Shown: positions 35,590-45,473, counted from the stretch's first letter. The stretch: DNA of 64,000 nucleotides from Pseudomonas hormoni (GCF_018502625.1 NZ_CP075566.1:2609001-2673000); one strand, 5' to 3'. The notes: generated by a model from the letters alone, not told the origin. Made by a program: numbers and translations.

Positions 35590-37215
35590 TCAAATCACGA
35601 AACGCGCCACCATCGCATTCAAATCAACGGCCAGTCGCGACAGTTCGTGGGTGGCGGCGCTGGTCTGATTGGCACCGGCGGCGGACTGGGTGGCGAGGTC
35701 GCGGATGTTCACCAGGTTGCGGTCAACTTCGCGAGAAACCTGCGCCTGCTCTTCGGATGCGCTGGCGATGACCAGGTTGCGTTCGTTGATCAGGTGGATC
35801 GACTGGGTGATCTGCTCAAGCGCAATGCCGGCGGCGCGGGCCATTTCAAGGGTACTTTGGGTGCGCTGATTGCTTTGCTGCATCGACGACACCGCCTCGC
35901 CCGTGCCGTTCTGAATGCCGGCGACCATCTTCTCGATTTCCTGAGTCGATTGCGCAGTGCGATGCGCCAACGCCCGGACCTCGTCCGCCACCACCGCAAA
36001 ACCACGCCCGGCTTCACCGGCGCGGGCCGCTTCGATCGCCGCGTTCAGGGCCAGCAGGTTGGTCTGTTCGGCGATGGCACGGATCACATCCAGCACCTTG
36101 CCGATATCCCGGCCCTGCGTCGCGAGGCCTTCGATCATCAGCGAGGTGTTTTGCACGTCATGGGTCATGGTCTGGATCGCGTCGACGGTTTCCACCACGC
36201 GGTCGCGACCTTCTCGAGCGGCCTGGGTCGACTGGTTCGAAGCTTCGGAAGTCGATACCGCGTTGCGCGCCACTTCTTCCACGGCCGCGGTCATTTCGTT
36301 GACGGCGGTGGCGGCCTGTTCGATTTCGTTGTTTTGCTGTTGCAGGCCGCGGGACGCTTCTTCGGTCACGGCGCTGAGTTCTTCGGCGGCGGCGCCCAGT
36401 TGCGTGGCGGAGCCGGCGATCTGCTCGATGGTTTTGCGCAGGTTGCCTTGCATGGCGGACAAGGCGCCGAGCAGGCGGGCCGGTTCGTCCTTGCCATCGA
36501 TTTCAATGGCCTTGGTCAAGTTACCGCCGGCGATGGTTTCCGCTGCCTGCACTGCACGGTTCAATGGCGTGACGATGCTGCGGGTCAGCAGCCAGGCCAG
36601 CAGCACGGTCATGAGCGCCGCCACCACTGACACCCCGATGATTCCGTTCACGGCGGTGTTGTAGTTGTCTTCGGCTACGAGCCCTGCTGCTTTGGCGCCC
36701 TCGGTGTTGTACGTCACCAGTCGATTGAGCTGTTCGCCCATCTGGTCGGTGCCGTCCTTGATCCGTGTGTTGATCAGGGTGCGCATCTCGTCCAGTTTGT
36801 TCTGGCGCGACAGGTCCATCATTTCGCGCTGGGCTTGCATGTAATTGTCCAGGGTCGCGCTGAACACCTTATACAGCGCCGCTTCGTCCGGGCCCGCCGG
36901 CAATGCGGCGTAGCTGGCCTGGGCCTTGCGTGCCTTGTCGTTCAGCACGCCGATACGGGTTTCAGCTTCCTGCAGACTGGCCGGCTCGCGGTTGACCAGA
37001 ATGCGGAACGACAGAATGCGCATGCGCAGGATATTTTCGGTGACATTGCCCAGGAAGCCGACGCTGGGCAGTTGGGTGCTGCCCATGTCGATCGAGGCCT
37101 GGCGAATGACCGACATGCGGTTGACCGCAAACACACCCAGCACCATTACCAGCAAGGCGATGAAGGCGAAACCCAGGAAAGCTCGAGGCGCGATATTCAG
37201 ATTACGCAAGGACAT
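35590..37215 (-). CDS. Methyl-accepting chemotaxis protein with 4HB sensor
   Basis: The 541-residue receptor has membrane helices near residues 11-32 and 188-210 and, between them, an all-helical periplasmic region of the four-helix-bundle type. A HAMP domain follows, then the signalling hairpin ([20 protein letters not shown] near residue 388, [14 protein letters not shown]). It signals to CheA. The ligand is unknown; the aruH neighbour makes amino acids such as arginine possible, but this is only a guess. No convincing FliA promoter was found, unlike the other receptor in the window. Confidence 0.92.
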   Translation of the reverse strand: MSLRNLNIAPRAFLGFAFIALLVMVLGVFAVNRMSVIRQASIDMGSTQLPSVGFLGNVTENILRMRILSFRILVNREPASLQEAETRIGVLNDKARKAQASYAALPAGPDEAALYKVFSATLDNYMQAQREMMDLSRQNKLDEMRTLINTRIKDGTDQMGEQLNRLVTYNTEGAKAAGLVAEDNYNTAVNGIIGVSVVAALMTVLLAWLLTRSIVTPLNRAVQAAETIAGGNLTKAIEIDGKDEPARLLGALSAMQGNLRKTIEQIAGSATQLGAAAEELSAVTEEASRGLQQQNNEIEQAATAVNEMTAAVEEVARNAVSTSEASNQSTQAAREGRDRVVETVDAIQTMTHDVQNTSLMIEGLATQGRDIGKVLDVIRAIAEQTNLLALNAAIEAARAGEAGRGFAVVADEVRALAHRTAQSTQEIEKMVAGIQNGTGEAVSSMQQSNQRTQSTLEMARAAGIALEQITQSIHLINERNLVIASASEEQAQVSREVDRNLVNIRDLATQSAAGANQTSAATHELSRLAVDLNAMVARFVI

Positions 37216-37399
37216 AGGACGTTACTCGGGTGATAGAGGCTTCGAGCGTCCTTGCCGTGATCACTGGCGGGCGGGCGTTGAGGCGCACCGTTCAGGTTGG
37301 CGCCACTGTTGTAATAGGTTTGTGTGCGCCTGATAGCTGTATCGGCTGGGGTTGAGGATTTTCGCGGGGATTTATGAAATATTTTTCAAGGGGTCAGGA

Positions 37400-37419
37400 G
37401 TGTTTCACCGCTGAAACAC
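37400..37419. other. Perfect 8-bp hairpin/palindrome in the 377-base gap before the chemoreceptor
   Basis: GTGTTTCA and TGAAACAC are complementary around CCGC. The element lies 185 bases upstream of the chemoreceptor start in a gap (37216-37592) that otherwise holds a degenerate REP pair and a terminator. It could be a regulator site. Nothing else gene-like is seen in the gap. Confidence 0.4.
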
Positions 37420-37425
37420 CCGATT

Positions 37426-37520
37426 CCCTGTAGGAGCGAAGCTGAACCGCGATGGCGGCGGCACATCCAACATGTGTATCGACTGACACTCCGTCATCGC
37501 GGGCAAGCCCGCTCCCACAG
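37426..37520. repeat. Degenerate REP pair
   Basis: The left copy starts CCCTGTAGGAGCGAAGCTGA and the right copy is CATCGCGGGCAAGCCCGCTC. The two arms belong to different repeat subfamilies and pair only partly, so this pair is decaying or recombinant. Confidence 0.7.
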
Positions 37521-37546
37521 GTGTGATGTGAATCTGACAAATACAA

Positions 37547-37578
37547 AAAAGCCGCAACCCTGAGGTTGCGGCTTTTTT
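37547..37578. terminator. Bidirectional intrinsic terminator after the RND exporter gene
   Basis: GCCGCAACC (37551-37559) and GGTTGCGGC (37564-37572) form a 9-bp stem flanked by an A6 run on the left and a T6 run on the right, so it can end transcripts on either strand. The minus-strand exporter gene ends just beyond it. Confidence 0.88.
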
Positions 37579-37592
37579 ATTTCAGCCAAGGA

Positions 37593-39977
37593 TCAGTGAG
37601 CAAACAACGAATTGCCCTTCTGCCCCGCCAGTTTCTCCGGTTTGATCAGGAACCGTGCCAGCGCCGGCAACAGCCACAGCGCACCGAACATGTTCCAGAG
37701 CAGCATGAAGGTCAGCATCAGGCCCATGTCGGCCTGGAACTTGATGGCCGAGAAGATCCAGGTGCACACGCCGATGGCCAGGCACAGACCGGTGAACAAC
37801 ACGGCTTTACCCGTGGATTTCAAGGTCTGGTAATAGGCTTCCTGCAACGGCAGGCCAGCACGCAGGAAACTTTCCAGTCGGCTGTAGATGTAGATCCCGT
37901 AGTCCACGCCAATCCCTACACCCAGTGCCACCACCGGCAGGGTCGCGACTTTCACGCCGATGCCCATGAAGGCCATCAGGGCGTTACCGAGCACCGAGGT
38001 CAGCACCAGTGGCAACACGATGCACAAGGTCGCCGCCCAGGAACGGAAGGTGATCATGCACATGGTCGCGACGCAGATGTAGACGAGGATCAGGATGGTC
38101 AGCTCGGATTCCTTGATCACCTCGTTGGTGGCCGCCTCGATGCCGGCGTTACCGGCGGCAAGGATGAATTCCAGGCCTTCCTTGTTGTTTTCCTTGGCGA
38201 AGTCCTGCACGGCATGGACCGCGCGATCAAGCGTTGCAGCCTTGTGATCGTTGAGGAACACCAGCACCGGTGCCAGGGAGCAACTGTTGTTGTACAAACC
38301 ATCAGCCCGGGCAATGGAGTTGTTCAGCACGTCCGGGTTGCGCGACAGGGTTTCCCATTTCAGGTTGCCCTCGTTCATGCCCTTGATCATCTGTTTGGAC
38401 ACGGTCACCAAGGAAATCGCCGACTGCACGCCCTCGGTGTTCTGCATCTTCCACATCAGCTCGTCGATCGGCGCCATGGCTTCGTAGCGCGAGCAACCTT
38501 CGGATTTGGTCTTGACCATCACCACCAGCACATCGGAGCTGGTGGAGTAGTTACTGATGATGAAGTTGTTGTCCTTGTTGTAGCGCGAGTCCGGACGCAA
38601 CTCTGGAGCACCCTGGTCGAGGTCGCCGATTTTCAGGTTCTGGCTGTACCAGAGGCCGCCACCGAAGGCCAGCAAGGCCAGGACGATCGACACCGGCGCA
38701 ACTTTCGGACTGGCAAAGTTCGACAACAGGCGCCAGAACGGGTGTTCACGGTGTGCGTCTTTCTTGCTGCGCTCGACGGCGCGTTTGCTGATGCCGACGT
38801 AGGAAATCGCCACTGGCAACAGGATCAGGTTGGTGAACACGATCACCGCCACGCCGATGGACGCGCCGATGGCCAGTTCGCGGATCACACCGATATCGAT
38901 GATCAGCAACGTGATGAAACCCACCGCATCCGCAAGGATCGCGATCATCCCCGGCAGGAACAACTGGCGGAAGGTGCGCCGCGCGGCGGTCAGCGCGTTG
39001 TCGGCCTCACTGGACTGCAACGCGATGCCGTTGATCTTCTGCACGCCGTGGGAAATACCAATGGCGAAGATCAGGAACGGCACCAGCATCGAATACGGAT
39101 CAAGCCCGAAGCCGAAGAAGTGCATCAAGCCGAGCTGCCAGACCACCGCCACCAGCGTGGTGCTCAACACCGCCACGGTGCTGCGCATGCAGTTGGTGAA
39201 CCAGTACAGCAGGATCAGCGTGATGACGAAGGCGATGCCGAAGAACATCACCACCATGACCAGGCCATCGATCAGGTCGCCGACTTTCTTGGCGAAACCG
39301 ACGATGTGGATCTGCACGTTGGGGTTTTGTTTTTCAAACTTGTCGCGGATCTTGTCTTCCAGCTCGTGGGAGAACTTGCGGTAGTCCAGGGCCAGCAACT
39401 TGCCCTGGTCCTGCGGGTCCGGGTAGGACTCCAGCAGCGGAATATCGACGATGCTCGACTTGAAGTCGTTGGCTACCAGACGACCGACCTGCCCGGACTT
39501 GAGCACGTTGTTGCGCAGCAGATCGAGGCTTTGCTGGGAGCCGTTGTAGCTCTGCGGGATCACTTCACCGCCGGCGAAGCCCTCCTCCGTCACCTCGGTC
39601 CAGCGTACGCTCGGACTCCACAGCGACTTGAGGCCGGAACGGTCGACGCCAGAGATGTAGAACACCTCGTCGTTGATCTGACGCAGGGTCTCCATGTACT
39701 CCTTGGAGAAGATGTCGCCATCGGTGGCTTCCACCGAGATCCGCACGGTGTTGCCCAGGTTCGCCAGATCGTTACGATGCTCCATCATCTTTTGAATGAA
39801 CGGATGCTCGAGCGGGATCATTTTTTCGAAACTGGTGGACGGCCGGATCAGCGTCGCCTGCCAGAACAGGAAAATGCTCACCAGCAGGCAGATCACGATC
39901 ACTGCCGGGCGGTTGTTGAAAATCAGGCGCTCAAGAAACGTCGCCTTGTCTTGGTGATGGCTGCTCAAGGATGTCAT
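37593..39977 (-). CDS. RND/MMPL-family exporter (HAE-3-like)
   Basis: The 794-residue protein has about twelve membrane helices in two halves, each with a periplasmic loop, and is shorter than drug RND pumps. Motifs such as FAIGISHGVQKINGIA and VVALGVGIGVDYGIYIYSRLE mark the MMPL/SSD-like group. Members export hydrophobic or lipid-like substrates. The gene upstream encodes a YCF48-type beta-propeller, 28 bases away. In other Pseudomonas such pairs accompany DUF1302 and DUF1329 genes, to my recollection, but those are absent here. Substrate unknown. Confidence 0.87.
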   Translation of the reverse strand: MTSLSSHHQDKATFLERLIFNNRPAVIVICLLVSIFLFWQATLIRPSTSFEKMIPLEHPFIQKMMEHRNDLANLGNTVRISVEATDGDIFSKEYMETLRQINDEVFYISGVDRSGLKSLWSPSVRWTEVTEEGFAGGEVIPQSYNGSQQSLDLLRNNVLKSGQVGRLVANDFKSSIVDIPLLESYPDPQDQGKLLALDYRKFSHELEDKIRDKFEKQNPNVQIHIVGFAKKVGDLIDGLVMVVMFFGIAFVITLILLYWFTNCMRSTVAVLSTTLVAVVWQLGLMHFFGFGLDPYSMLVPFLIFAIGISHGVQKINGIALQSSEADNALTAARRTFRQLFLPGMIAILADAVGFITLLIIDIGVIRELAIGASIGVAVIVFTNLILLPVAISYVGISKRAVERSKKDAHREHPFWRLLSNFASPKVAPVSIVLALLAFGGGLWYSQNLKIGDLDQGAPELRPDSRYNKDNNFIISNYSTSSDVLVVMVKTKSEGCSRYEAMAPIDELMWKMQNTEGVQSAISLVTVSKQMIKGMNEGNLKWETLSRNPDVLNNSIARADGLYNNSCSLAPVLVFLNDHKAATLDRAVHAVQDFAKENNKEGLEFILAAGNAGIEAATNEVIKESELTILILVYICVATMCMITFRSWAATLCIVLPLVLTSVLGNALMAFMGIGVKVATLPVVALGVGIGVDYGIYIYSRLESFLRAGLPLQEAYYQTLKSTGKAVLFTGLCLAIGVCTWIFSAIKFQADMGLMLTFMLLWNMFGALWLLPALARFLIKPEKLAGQKGNSLFAH

Positions 39978-40005
39978 AGACCCGCCTTCTTATTATTTGC
40001 CCGGC

Positions 40006-41079
40006 TCATTTGGACGACCCGTTTTTTCCATTCTCTGCGCCGGCGCCGGTTGGCGAAGTGATGCGAACGCCGCCCTGCCCTGCCAGGATCAGATTGCCGT
40101 TGCCCGCTGCAGTCACCGCCGCGACTGAAATACGATCCGGGCGGTTGAACACGCTGAAGGTTTCGCCGTTGTCGTTGCTGCGGATTACACTGCCACCGTT
40201 GCCGACGATCACGATGGAACCGTCGTCGAGCAAGGTTGCGCCGGACAGGCCGAACTCCAGTGCACCGCGGGCCGCTTTCAGCTCGACCGGTTCCCAGGTG
40301 CTGCCGAAATCGGTGGAGCGGAACAGGTTGCCACGCAGACCGTAGGCCAGCAGCGTGTTGGCCTGAGCGGTGCCGATCACGCCGAACAGCGAACCTTCGT
40401 ATGGGCCTTCAAGCTTTTCCCAGGTCTGGCCCCAGTCGGCGGAGCGGAACATACTGCCCTGTTCGCCGACGACGAACAGCCCGGCATCCTTGATCGCGGC
40501 AATGCCGTTGAGGTGGTACTGGTCTTCGTTGTCGAGGCGATCGCTGGCGTCTTCCCAGTTCTTGCCGCCATCGGTGGTGGCCAGCAGCGCGCCGTAAGCG
40601 CCCACGGCAAAGCCGCTGTTGGCGTCCTGGAACCAGACGTCGAGCAGCGGCGATTCGCGTTTCAGATCTTCAAATTGCTTGGTCCATGTGACGCCGCCGT
40701 CCTCGCTGGCGAGGATCTGTGCATCATGGCCGACGGCCCAGCCGTGCTTGTCGTCGACAAAATAGACCGAGGTCAGCAGTTGCCGGGTCGGCACCTTGGC
40801 CTGGGTCCAGGTTGCGCCCTGGTCATCGGAATACAGGATGTGCCCGCGATCGCCGACCGCCACCAGGCGCTTGCCGGCGTGCACGACGTCGAGCATCAGG
40901 CTTTTGCTGGCCTTCGCGGATTCAACGGAATAAACAACGTCGGTTGCCGGCGCCGCGGCGGCCAGCACAGGTGCCGACAACACGGCACAGCCCAACAGCG
41001 AGAGCGCTGTAGCCAGCAACGCGAATTTGCGCAGTGCCGGCGGGCGGCAGGTACCCACACCCATGACAGGCTCACTCAT
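40006..41079 (-). CDS. YCF48-like exported beta-propeller protein
   Basis: The 357-residue product has a long signal-type N-terminus (ALSLLGCAVLSAPVLAAAA) and then repeated bladed units with Asp-box-like motifs: SDDQGATWT, SEDGGVTWTKQ, TTDGGKNWED, SADWGQTWEK, STDFGSTWEP and SNDNGETFS. This is the YCF48/Hcf136 type of propeller, which assembles photosystem II in phototrophs but serves other roles in Pseudomonas. It is the first gene of a two-gene unit with the RND exporter and probably acts in the periplasm as its accessory. GGGGAAGG precedes the ATG. Confidence 0.86.
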   Translation of the reverse strand: MSEPVMGVGTCRPPALRKFALLATALSLLGCAVLSAPVLAAAAPATDVVYSVESAKASKSLMLDVVHAGKRLVAVGDRGHILYSDDQGATWTQAKVPTRQLLTSVYFVDDKHGWAVGHDAQILASEDGGVTWTKQFEDLKRESPLLDVWFQDANSGFAVGAYGALLATTDGGKNWEDASDRLDNEDQYHLNGIAAIKDAGLFVVGEQGSMFRSADWGQTWEKLEGPYEGSLFGVIGTAQANTLLAYGLRGNLFRSTDFGSTWEPVELKAARGALEFGLSGATLLDDGSIVIVGNGGSVIRSNDNGETFSVFNRPDRISVAAVTAAGNGNLILAGQGGVRITSPTGAGAENGKNGSSK

Positions 41080-41343
41080 AGACCTTCCCCCATTATTATT
41101 GTTAGGTCGTTCAACCTTTCAGGGCGCCGTTGGGGTGCTCATCGGGATTGAATGGTTAGGAGCATAGTCCTGAAACCCGCAATCCAGAGCCCCTTCGGAA
41201 GCTGGCTTATCCTATCGGGGTTTGGAAAGGTCTGACAATCGACGCCACGTTATGTTTTGTTAACCTGAGGTCGATGCGCCTGGGGTGAATGGCGAGGTAT
41301 TCCACAGGGTGATGGAACTGAATTCCAATCGTGAGCGTTTTTT
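41080..41343. other. Intergenic region between the YCF48 unit and the YdcF-like gene
   Basis: This is most of a 323-base gap without an annotated long gene. It must hold the minus-strand promoter of the YCF48/exporter unit and the plus-strand promoter of the downstream gene. A GGAACT box around 41313 is not followed by an hrp-type CCAC. No repeat, RNA gene or strong hairpin was recognised. Confidence 0.5.
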
Positions 41344-41418
41344 ATGAGTTATCAGCTGGCCAGTTCTCTAGAGTCAGAATTTACTCCCGATGAAGACAAG
41401 CAATGGTTCAGTCAATAA
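41344..41418 (+). CDS. Possible 24-residue leader ORF overlapping the YdcF-like gene
   Basis: ATG at 41344 opens a 24-codon frame (MSYQLASSLESEFTPDEDKQ...) ending TAA at 41418. It overlaps the start of the next gene by 16 bases in another frame. A GAG lies about 9 bases upstream. The downstream gene has only a weak ribosome site of its own, so this ORF could bring ribosomes to it by coupling. It may also be chance; confidence is low. Confidence 0.3.
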   Translation: MSYQLASSLESEFTPDEDKQWFSQ

Positions 41419-42713
41419 GCGGCTCCTTATCCATCCAACCTCTTCAAATCAACACCCACACCCAGGCTTCGACCCCCATTTCAAAAGAGTTGGAAACTGT
41501 TTGCCAAGGTAAAGCAGAATTCGTACTGACCAAAGAAAACAGGCAAGCCGAATTCGCTACTTCTAAGGGTTTCGTCAAAACGTCTCAGTTCTTTGGCACC
41601 GTACCGCGCTCTTATTCGAGTACCTCCAGCGCTACGATATTGTCGTCCGATCAGATCAAGGCTAACGCGAAAAGCAACCTGAATACCGCGTTAACCATGC
41701 ACAACCTGATAAAAGAGGGATATGAACTCGCTAAACACAAACCTGAAAGCACCTCGCCGCGCATAGAACTCGCCACGCGCATTCAGTCCAGCTTGAGTGA
41801 GGCTGCCAACGATCGTCTATCCATACTTGCCGGTCCGATTGGTATGGTCGTAGACAGCGGCAATGTCACATCCTCCACCCCTGCTACATGCAGCGTGGAT
41901 CAGTGGTTACAGCAACATGACAGAGCAGATTGCTACATTGTCCTGAACGGCAACAACGACGAAACCTATGTCTCGTTCATTGCTGAAAAACTCGCGGACA
42001 GCAAACACATCAATTTTATTACCAGTGGATTCGGTGGCCACGGCACGACGGATCGTCATGCGATCGCTACCAACAAGACCGAGGGTGACCGCTTCAAGGA
42101 ACTGCTGATGGAAAAAGGCATCGAGCCACAGCGGATCACCGTTGATCCGTTCTCGACCAACAGCGGTCAAAACGCGATTAACGTCGCCGACATCATCAAC
42201 CGGGACATTGGAGATGGAAAACCACTGGGCACGGTGGTTGTCAGTGGTACGCCCGCCGCAGTCTTTCGACAAACCTATACCTACGCTCAGCAGCTCAAGG
42301 TGAACAGCGAAACGCCGTTTCAGATCGAGTCATTCCCGTTCTGTGACGAGGCCAAATACACCACACTCGCTGATAATCTGGCGGTTATTCGAGAGTTTTC
42401 TACCACGCTTAATTATTTGTTCAACACCCAGTATCTTCCTGGTGATGCGAGCGTCTACCCTGACGCGTTTTTTTCCTCGGCTCGGGAATGCCTGGCTACG
42501 TTCGCTGATAAGTTGACTGCGGACTACCCGAAAGATGCTGCTGAAAATGAAGAGGTTGTCAGCGCCATACGAATAATCGACCAATCGATGATTGAGCGAT
42601 TCAAATCGGGGATGCTGACCTCGGAAGACAAAACAGCTGTACGTAAAGCCGACGACTTTTTCAGGTCGCTCTTCAATCCACTAGAACTCACCTTCAATCG
42701 CGACGTCGTGTAA
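41403..42713 (+). CDS. YdcF/SanA-like (DUF218) domain protein, candidate secreted effector
   Basis: The 436-residue protein has no signal peptide. Its first 28 residues (MVQSISGSLSIQPLQINTHT...) are rich in Ser, Thr and Gln and contain no acidic residue, as in many type III effectors. From about residue 175 a DUF218-like core appears: YIVLNGNNDETYVSFIAEKL, INFITSGFGGHGT, TVDPFSTNSGQNAINVADII and GTVVVSGTPAAVFRQTYTYA. YdcF/SanA proteins otherwise act in envelope maintenance with an N-terminal membrane helix, missing here. Base composition is visibly more AT-rich than neighbours, suggesting transfer. The call of the domain is from recalled motifs; effector status is inference. Confidence 0.65.
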   Translation: MVQSISGSLSIQPLQINTHTQASTPISKELETVCQGKAEFVLTKENRQAEFATSKGFVKTSQFFGTVPRSYSSTSSATILSSDQIKANAKSNLNTALTMHNLIKEGYELAKHKPESTSPRIELATRIQSSLSEAANDRLSILAGPIGMVVDSGNVTSSTPATCSVDQWLQQHDRADCYIVLNGNNDETYVSFIAEKLADSKHINFITSGFGGHGTTDRHAIATNKTEGDRFKELLMEKGIEPQRITVDPFSTNSGQNAINVADIINRDIGDGKPLGTVVVSGTPAAVFRQTYTYAQQLKVNSETPFQIESFPFCDEAKYTTLADNLAVIREFSTTLNYLFNTQYLPGDASVYPDAFFSSARECLATFADKLTADYPKDAAENEEVVSAIRIIDQSMIERFKSGMLTSEDKTAVRKADDFFRSLFNPLELTFNRDVV

Positions 42714-42722
42714 CCCACAAAA

Positions 42723-42750
42723 AATGCCCGTATCGAAAGATACGGGCATT
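42723..42750. terminator. Strong terminator between YdcF-like gene and pepN
   Basis: AATGCCCGTATC (42723-42734) and GATACGGGCATT (42739-42750) form a perfect 12-bp stem closed by a stable GAAA tetraloop. An A-run precedes the stem (a T-run for the other strand), so it may serve both convergent genes. Confidence 0.82.
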
Positions 42751-42805
42751 TCAGTACTGCAGACGGCTTTCAGCAGCCTTTGCGAGCAACTCGCTCACAC
42801 AGGCA

Positions 42806-45463
42806 TCAAGCCAGGCTTTTGCTGACCACTTCAAACACATCACTGGACAGCTGACCCGAAGCACGAATCCGCTCCAGCTCACCTTTCATCAATGCCTGAC
42901 GAGAATCGTCATACTTGCGCCAGCGCGTCAGCGGCGCCAGTTGGCGCGAAGCGATCTGCGGGTTGAAGCCGTTCAGTTCGATCACCAGATCCGCAAGAAA
43001 GCGATACCCCGACCCATCCGCCGCATGGAAGTTGATCAGGTTCTGCCCGGCAAACGCGCCGACCAGCGCCCGCACCTTGTTCGGGTTCTTGAGGTTGAAC
43101 GCCGGATGCTGCATCAACGCCTTGACCCGCTCCAGCCCACCCGGCAACGTGCTGCCGGCCTGAACACTGAACCACTGATCCATGACCAGCGGGTTGTCCT
43201 TGAAGTGTTCGGCAAAACTCGCCAGCGCCCGCGCCTTGTCTTCTTCGAACGAGGAGTTGACCAGCACGGCCAACGCCGTGAGGCGTTCGGTCATGTTGTC
43301 GCTGGTCTCGAACTGCTCAAGCGTCGCCGCCAGGACTTCCGGCTTGCCACTCAACATCAGGTAAGACAGCGCAATGTTCTGCAACGCACGACGGGCAAAG
43401 TGCTCGGCCTCGGCGATATAAGGCGTTTTCTTTGACAGATCGCGATTGGCCTGATAACGCAGCCACAACGCCTCGAACAAACCTTCAGCCAATTGTTTGC
43501 GCGCAAACTCGCGAGCGATGTGAATCGCGTCAACATCAGCCACTTCGCTGATTTCAGTCAGATACGCCTCGCCCGGCAACGACAGCATTTCGGCGACCAT
43601 CGCCTGATCCAGCATTTCGTCCGACAGCACCGTGCGCAAAGCCGAAATCAAGCGCTGATCCATGACCAGCTTCTCGCCCTTCTGCTGCTGAGCGATCAGT
43701 TCCTGCAGCACTTGAACCGACAGTTGCTGACCGGCATCCCAGCGATTGAAGCCGTCGCTGTCGTGCTGCATCAGGAACATCAGCTGATCACGGTTGTACG
43801 GGAAGCTCAGTTTCACCGGCGCCGAGAAACCGCGCAGCAACGAAGGCAGCGGCTGTTCAGGGATGTCGACGAAGGTGAAGGTCTGCTCCGCTTCAGTCAC
43901 AGAGATAACCCGCGAGGTGCCCTGAGCGCTGGCTTCGCCGGAAAGACGCAACGCAATGGCCGCGCCTTTGGAGTCCAGCAGGCCCAACTCGACAGGAATC
44001 ACGAACGGCAGTTTTTCAACCTTGTCCGGGGTGGCCGGGCAGCTCTGGCGGAAGGTCAGGCTGTAGGTTTTCGCGGCGGCGTCGTAGGACTCGCTCACTG
44101 CCAGACGCGGCGTACCGGTCTGGCTGTACCAGCGTTTGAACTGGGTCAGGTCGACACCGTTGGCGTCTTCCATGGCTTTGATGAAGTCATCGCAGGTCAC
44201 GGCCTGGCCGTCATGGCGCTCGAAGTACAGGTCGCTGCCTTTGCGGAACCCTTCGGCGCCGAGCAAGGTGTGGATCATGCCGACCACTTCCGAGCCCTTT
44301 TCGTAAACGGTCAGGGTGTAGAAGTTGGAGATCTCGATGAAGCTGTCCGGGCGTACGGCGTGCGCCATGGGACCTGCATCTTCGGCGAACTGGTGGGTGC
44401 GCAGGTACGCGACGTCCTGGATGCGCTTGACCGTCGCCGAGTTCATGTCAGCGGAGAAACCGGAATCACGGAACACGGTGAAGCCTTCCTTCAGCGACAA
44501 CTGGAACCAGTCGCGGCAGGTCACGCGGTTGCCCGACCAGTTGTGGAAGTATTCGTGGGCAACGATCGCTTCGACGCGCTGGTGTGCGGCGTCCGTCGCG
44601 GTTTCGGCGCGGGCCAGCACGGCGCTGGAGTTGAAGATGTTGAGGCCTTTGTTCTCCATGGCGCCCATGTTGAAGTCGTTGACCGCAACGATCATGAAGA
44701 TGTCCAGGTCGTACTCGCGACCGTAGACTTCTTCGTCCCAGCGCATGGACTTCTTCAGGCTGTTCATCGCGTGCTGGCACTTGTCGATGTTTTCTGGCTC
44801 GACATAGATGCGCAGCGCCACGGAACGCTCGGTCATGGTGGTGAAGGTGTCTTCGACACACCACAAGTCGCCAGCCACCAGCGCAAACAGGTACGCCGGT
44901 TTCATGAACGGGTCTTCCCAGGTCGCCCAATGACGGCCGTCTTCACCCGGACCGCTGGCAATCGGGTTGCCGTTGGACAGCAGCACCGGATAGCTGTGTT
45001 GCTCGGCGACCACCGTGGTGGTGAACTTGCTCATCACGTCCGGGCGGTCGAGGTAATAGGTGATCTTGCGGAAGCCTTCGGCCTCGCACTGTGTGCAGAA
45101 CATCGTGCCGGACTTGTACAGGCCTTCCAGCGCGGTGTTGGTTTCCGGGTGGATCTTGACGCTGGTGTCGACGGTGAACGTGGTGCTGGTCGGCTGCAGG
45201 GTCAGATGATTTTCGGTCAGTTGGTAATCGGCATCGCTTAGTTCGCGGTCGGCCAGGGTCACCGACAACAACTCAAGCTGCTGGCCATCGAGCACCAACG
45301 GCGGCAGGCCCGGGCCCCGTTCAGGATTGCGGCGCATCACCAGTTGCGCATGGACCAGGCTGTGGTCCTCGAACAACTCGAAGGTCAGGTGCGTCTCGTC
45401 GATCAGGTATTCAGGCGCCTGATAGTCTTTCAAATAGATCATCTTCGGTTGTTCGGTGCGCAT
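42806..45463 (-). CDS. pepN: Aminopeptidase N
   Basis: The 885-residue zinc aminopeptidase of family M1 removes N-terminal residues from peptides in the cytoplasm. It has the exopeptidase motif GAMEN (residues 267-271) and the zinc site HEYFH (303-307) followed by the distal Glu in LKEGFTVFRD, with the long C-terminal helical DUF3458 domains. Length and sequence are normal for the gammaproteobacterial enzyme. TAAGGA lies before the ATG. It is the last gene of the nadK-to-pepN operon, 10 bases after DUF2797. Confidence 0.97.
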   Translation of the reverse strand: MRTEQPKMIYLKDYQAPEYLIDETHLTFELFEDHSLVHAQLVMRRNPERGPGLPPLVLDGQQLELLSVTLADRELSDADYQLTENHLTLQPTSTTFTVDTSVKIHPETNTALEGLYKSGTMFCTQCEAEGFRKITYYLDRPDVMSKFTTTVVAEQHSYPVLLSNGNPIASGPGEDGRHWATWEDPFMKPAYLFALVAGDLWCVEDTFTTMTERSVALRIYVEPENIDKCQHAMNSLKKSMRWDEEVYGREYDLDIFMIVAVNDFNMGAMENKGLNIFNSSAVLARAETATDAAHQRVEAIVAHEYFHNWSGNRVTCRDWFQLSLKEGFTVFRDSGFSADMNSATVKRIQDVAYLRTHQFAEDAGPMAHAVRPDSFIEISNFYTLTVYEKGSEVVGMIHTLLGAEGFRKGSDLYFERHDGQAVTCDDFIKAMEDANGVDLTQFKRWYSQTGTPRLAVSESYDAAAKTYSLTFRQSCPATPDKVEKLPFVIPVELGLLDSKGAAIALRLSGEASAQGTSRVISVTEAEQTFTFVDIPEQPLPSLLRGFSAPVKLSFPYNRDQLMFLMQHDSDGFNRWDAGQQLSVQVLQELIAQQQKGEKLVMDQRLISALRTVLSDEMLDQAMVAEMLSLPGEAYLTEISEVADVDAIHIAREFARKQLAEGLFEALWLRYQANRDLSKKTPYIAEAEHFARRALQNIALSYLMLSGKPEVLAATLEQFETSDNMTERLTALAVLVNSSFEEDKARALASFAEHFKDNPLVMDQWFSVQAGSTLPGGLERVKALMQHPAFNLKNPNKVRALVGAFAGQNLINFHAADGSGYRFLADLVIELNGFNPQIASRQLAPLTRWRKYDDSRQALMKGELERIRASGQLSSDVFEVVSKSLA

Positions 45464-45473
45464 GCTGGAGTCC

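Noticed and set aside
37339..37365. FliA promoter for the 4HB chemoreceptor
   Set aside because: GCCGATAC occurs on the minus strand, but the -35 position reads GCGAAAAT instead of TAAAGTTT.
37566..40061. 831-residue open frame on the plus strand over the RND exporter
   Set aside because: It is a low-complexity His/Gln/Arg-rich shadow of the minus-strand exporter gene, with no domain or ribosome site.
41300..41402. hrp-type promoter before the YdcF-like gene
   Set aside because: A GGAACT box is present near 41313, but there is no CCAC at the right distance, so type III control is not supported by the sequence.
43493..45241. 582-residue frame opposite pepN
   Set aside because: It is an antisense shadow of pepN caused by high GC content; it has no recognisable domain.
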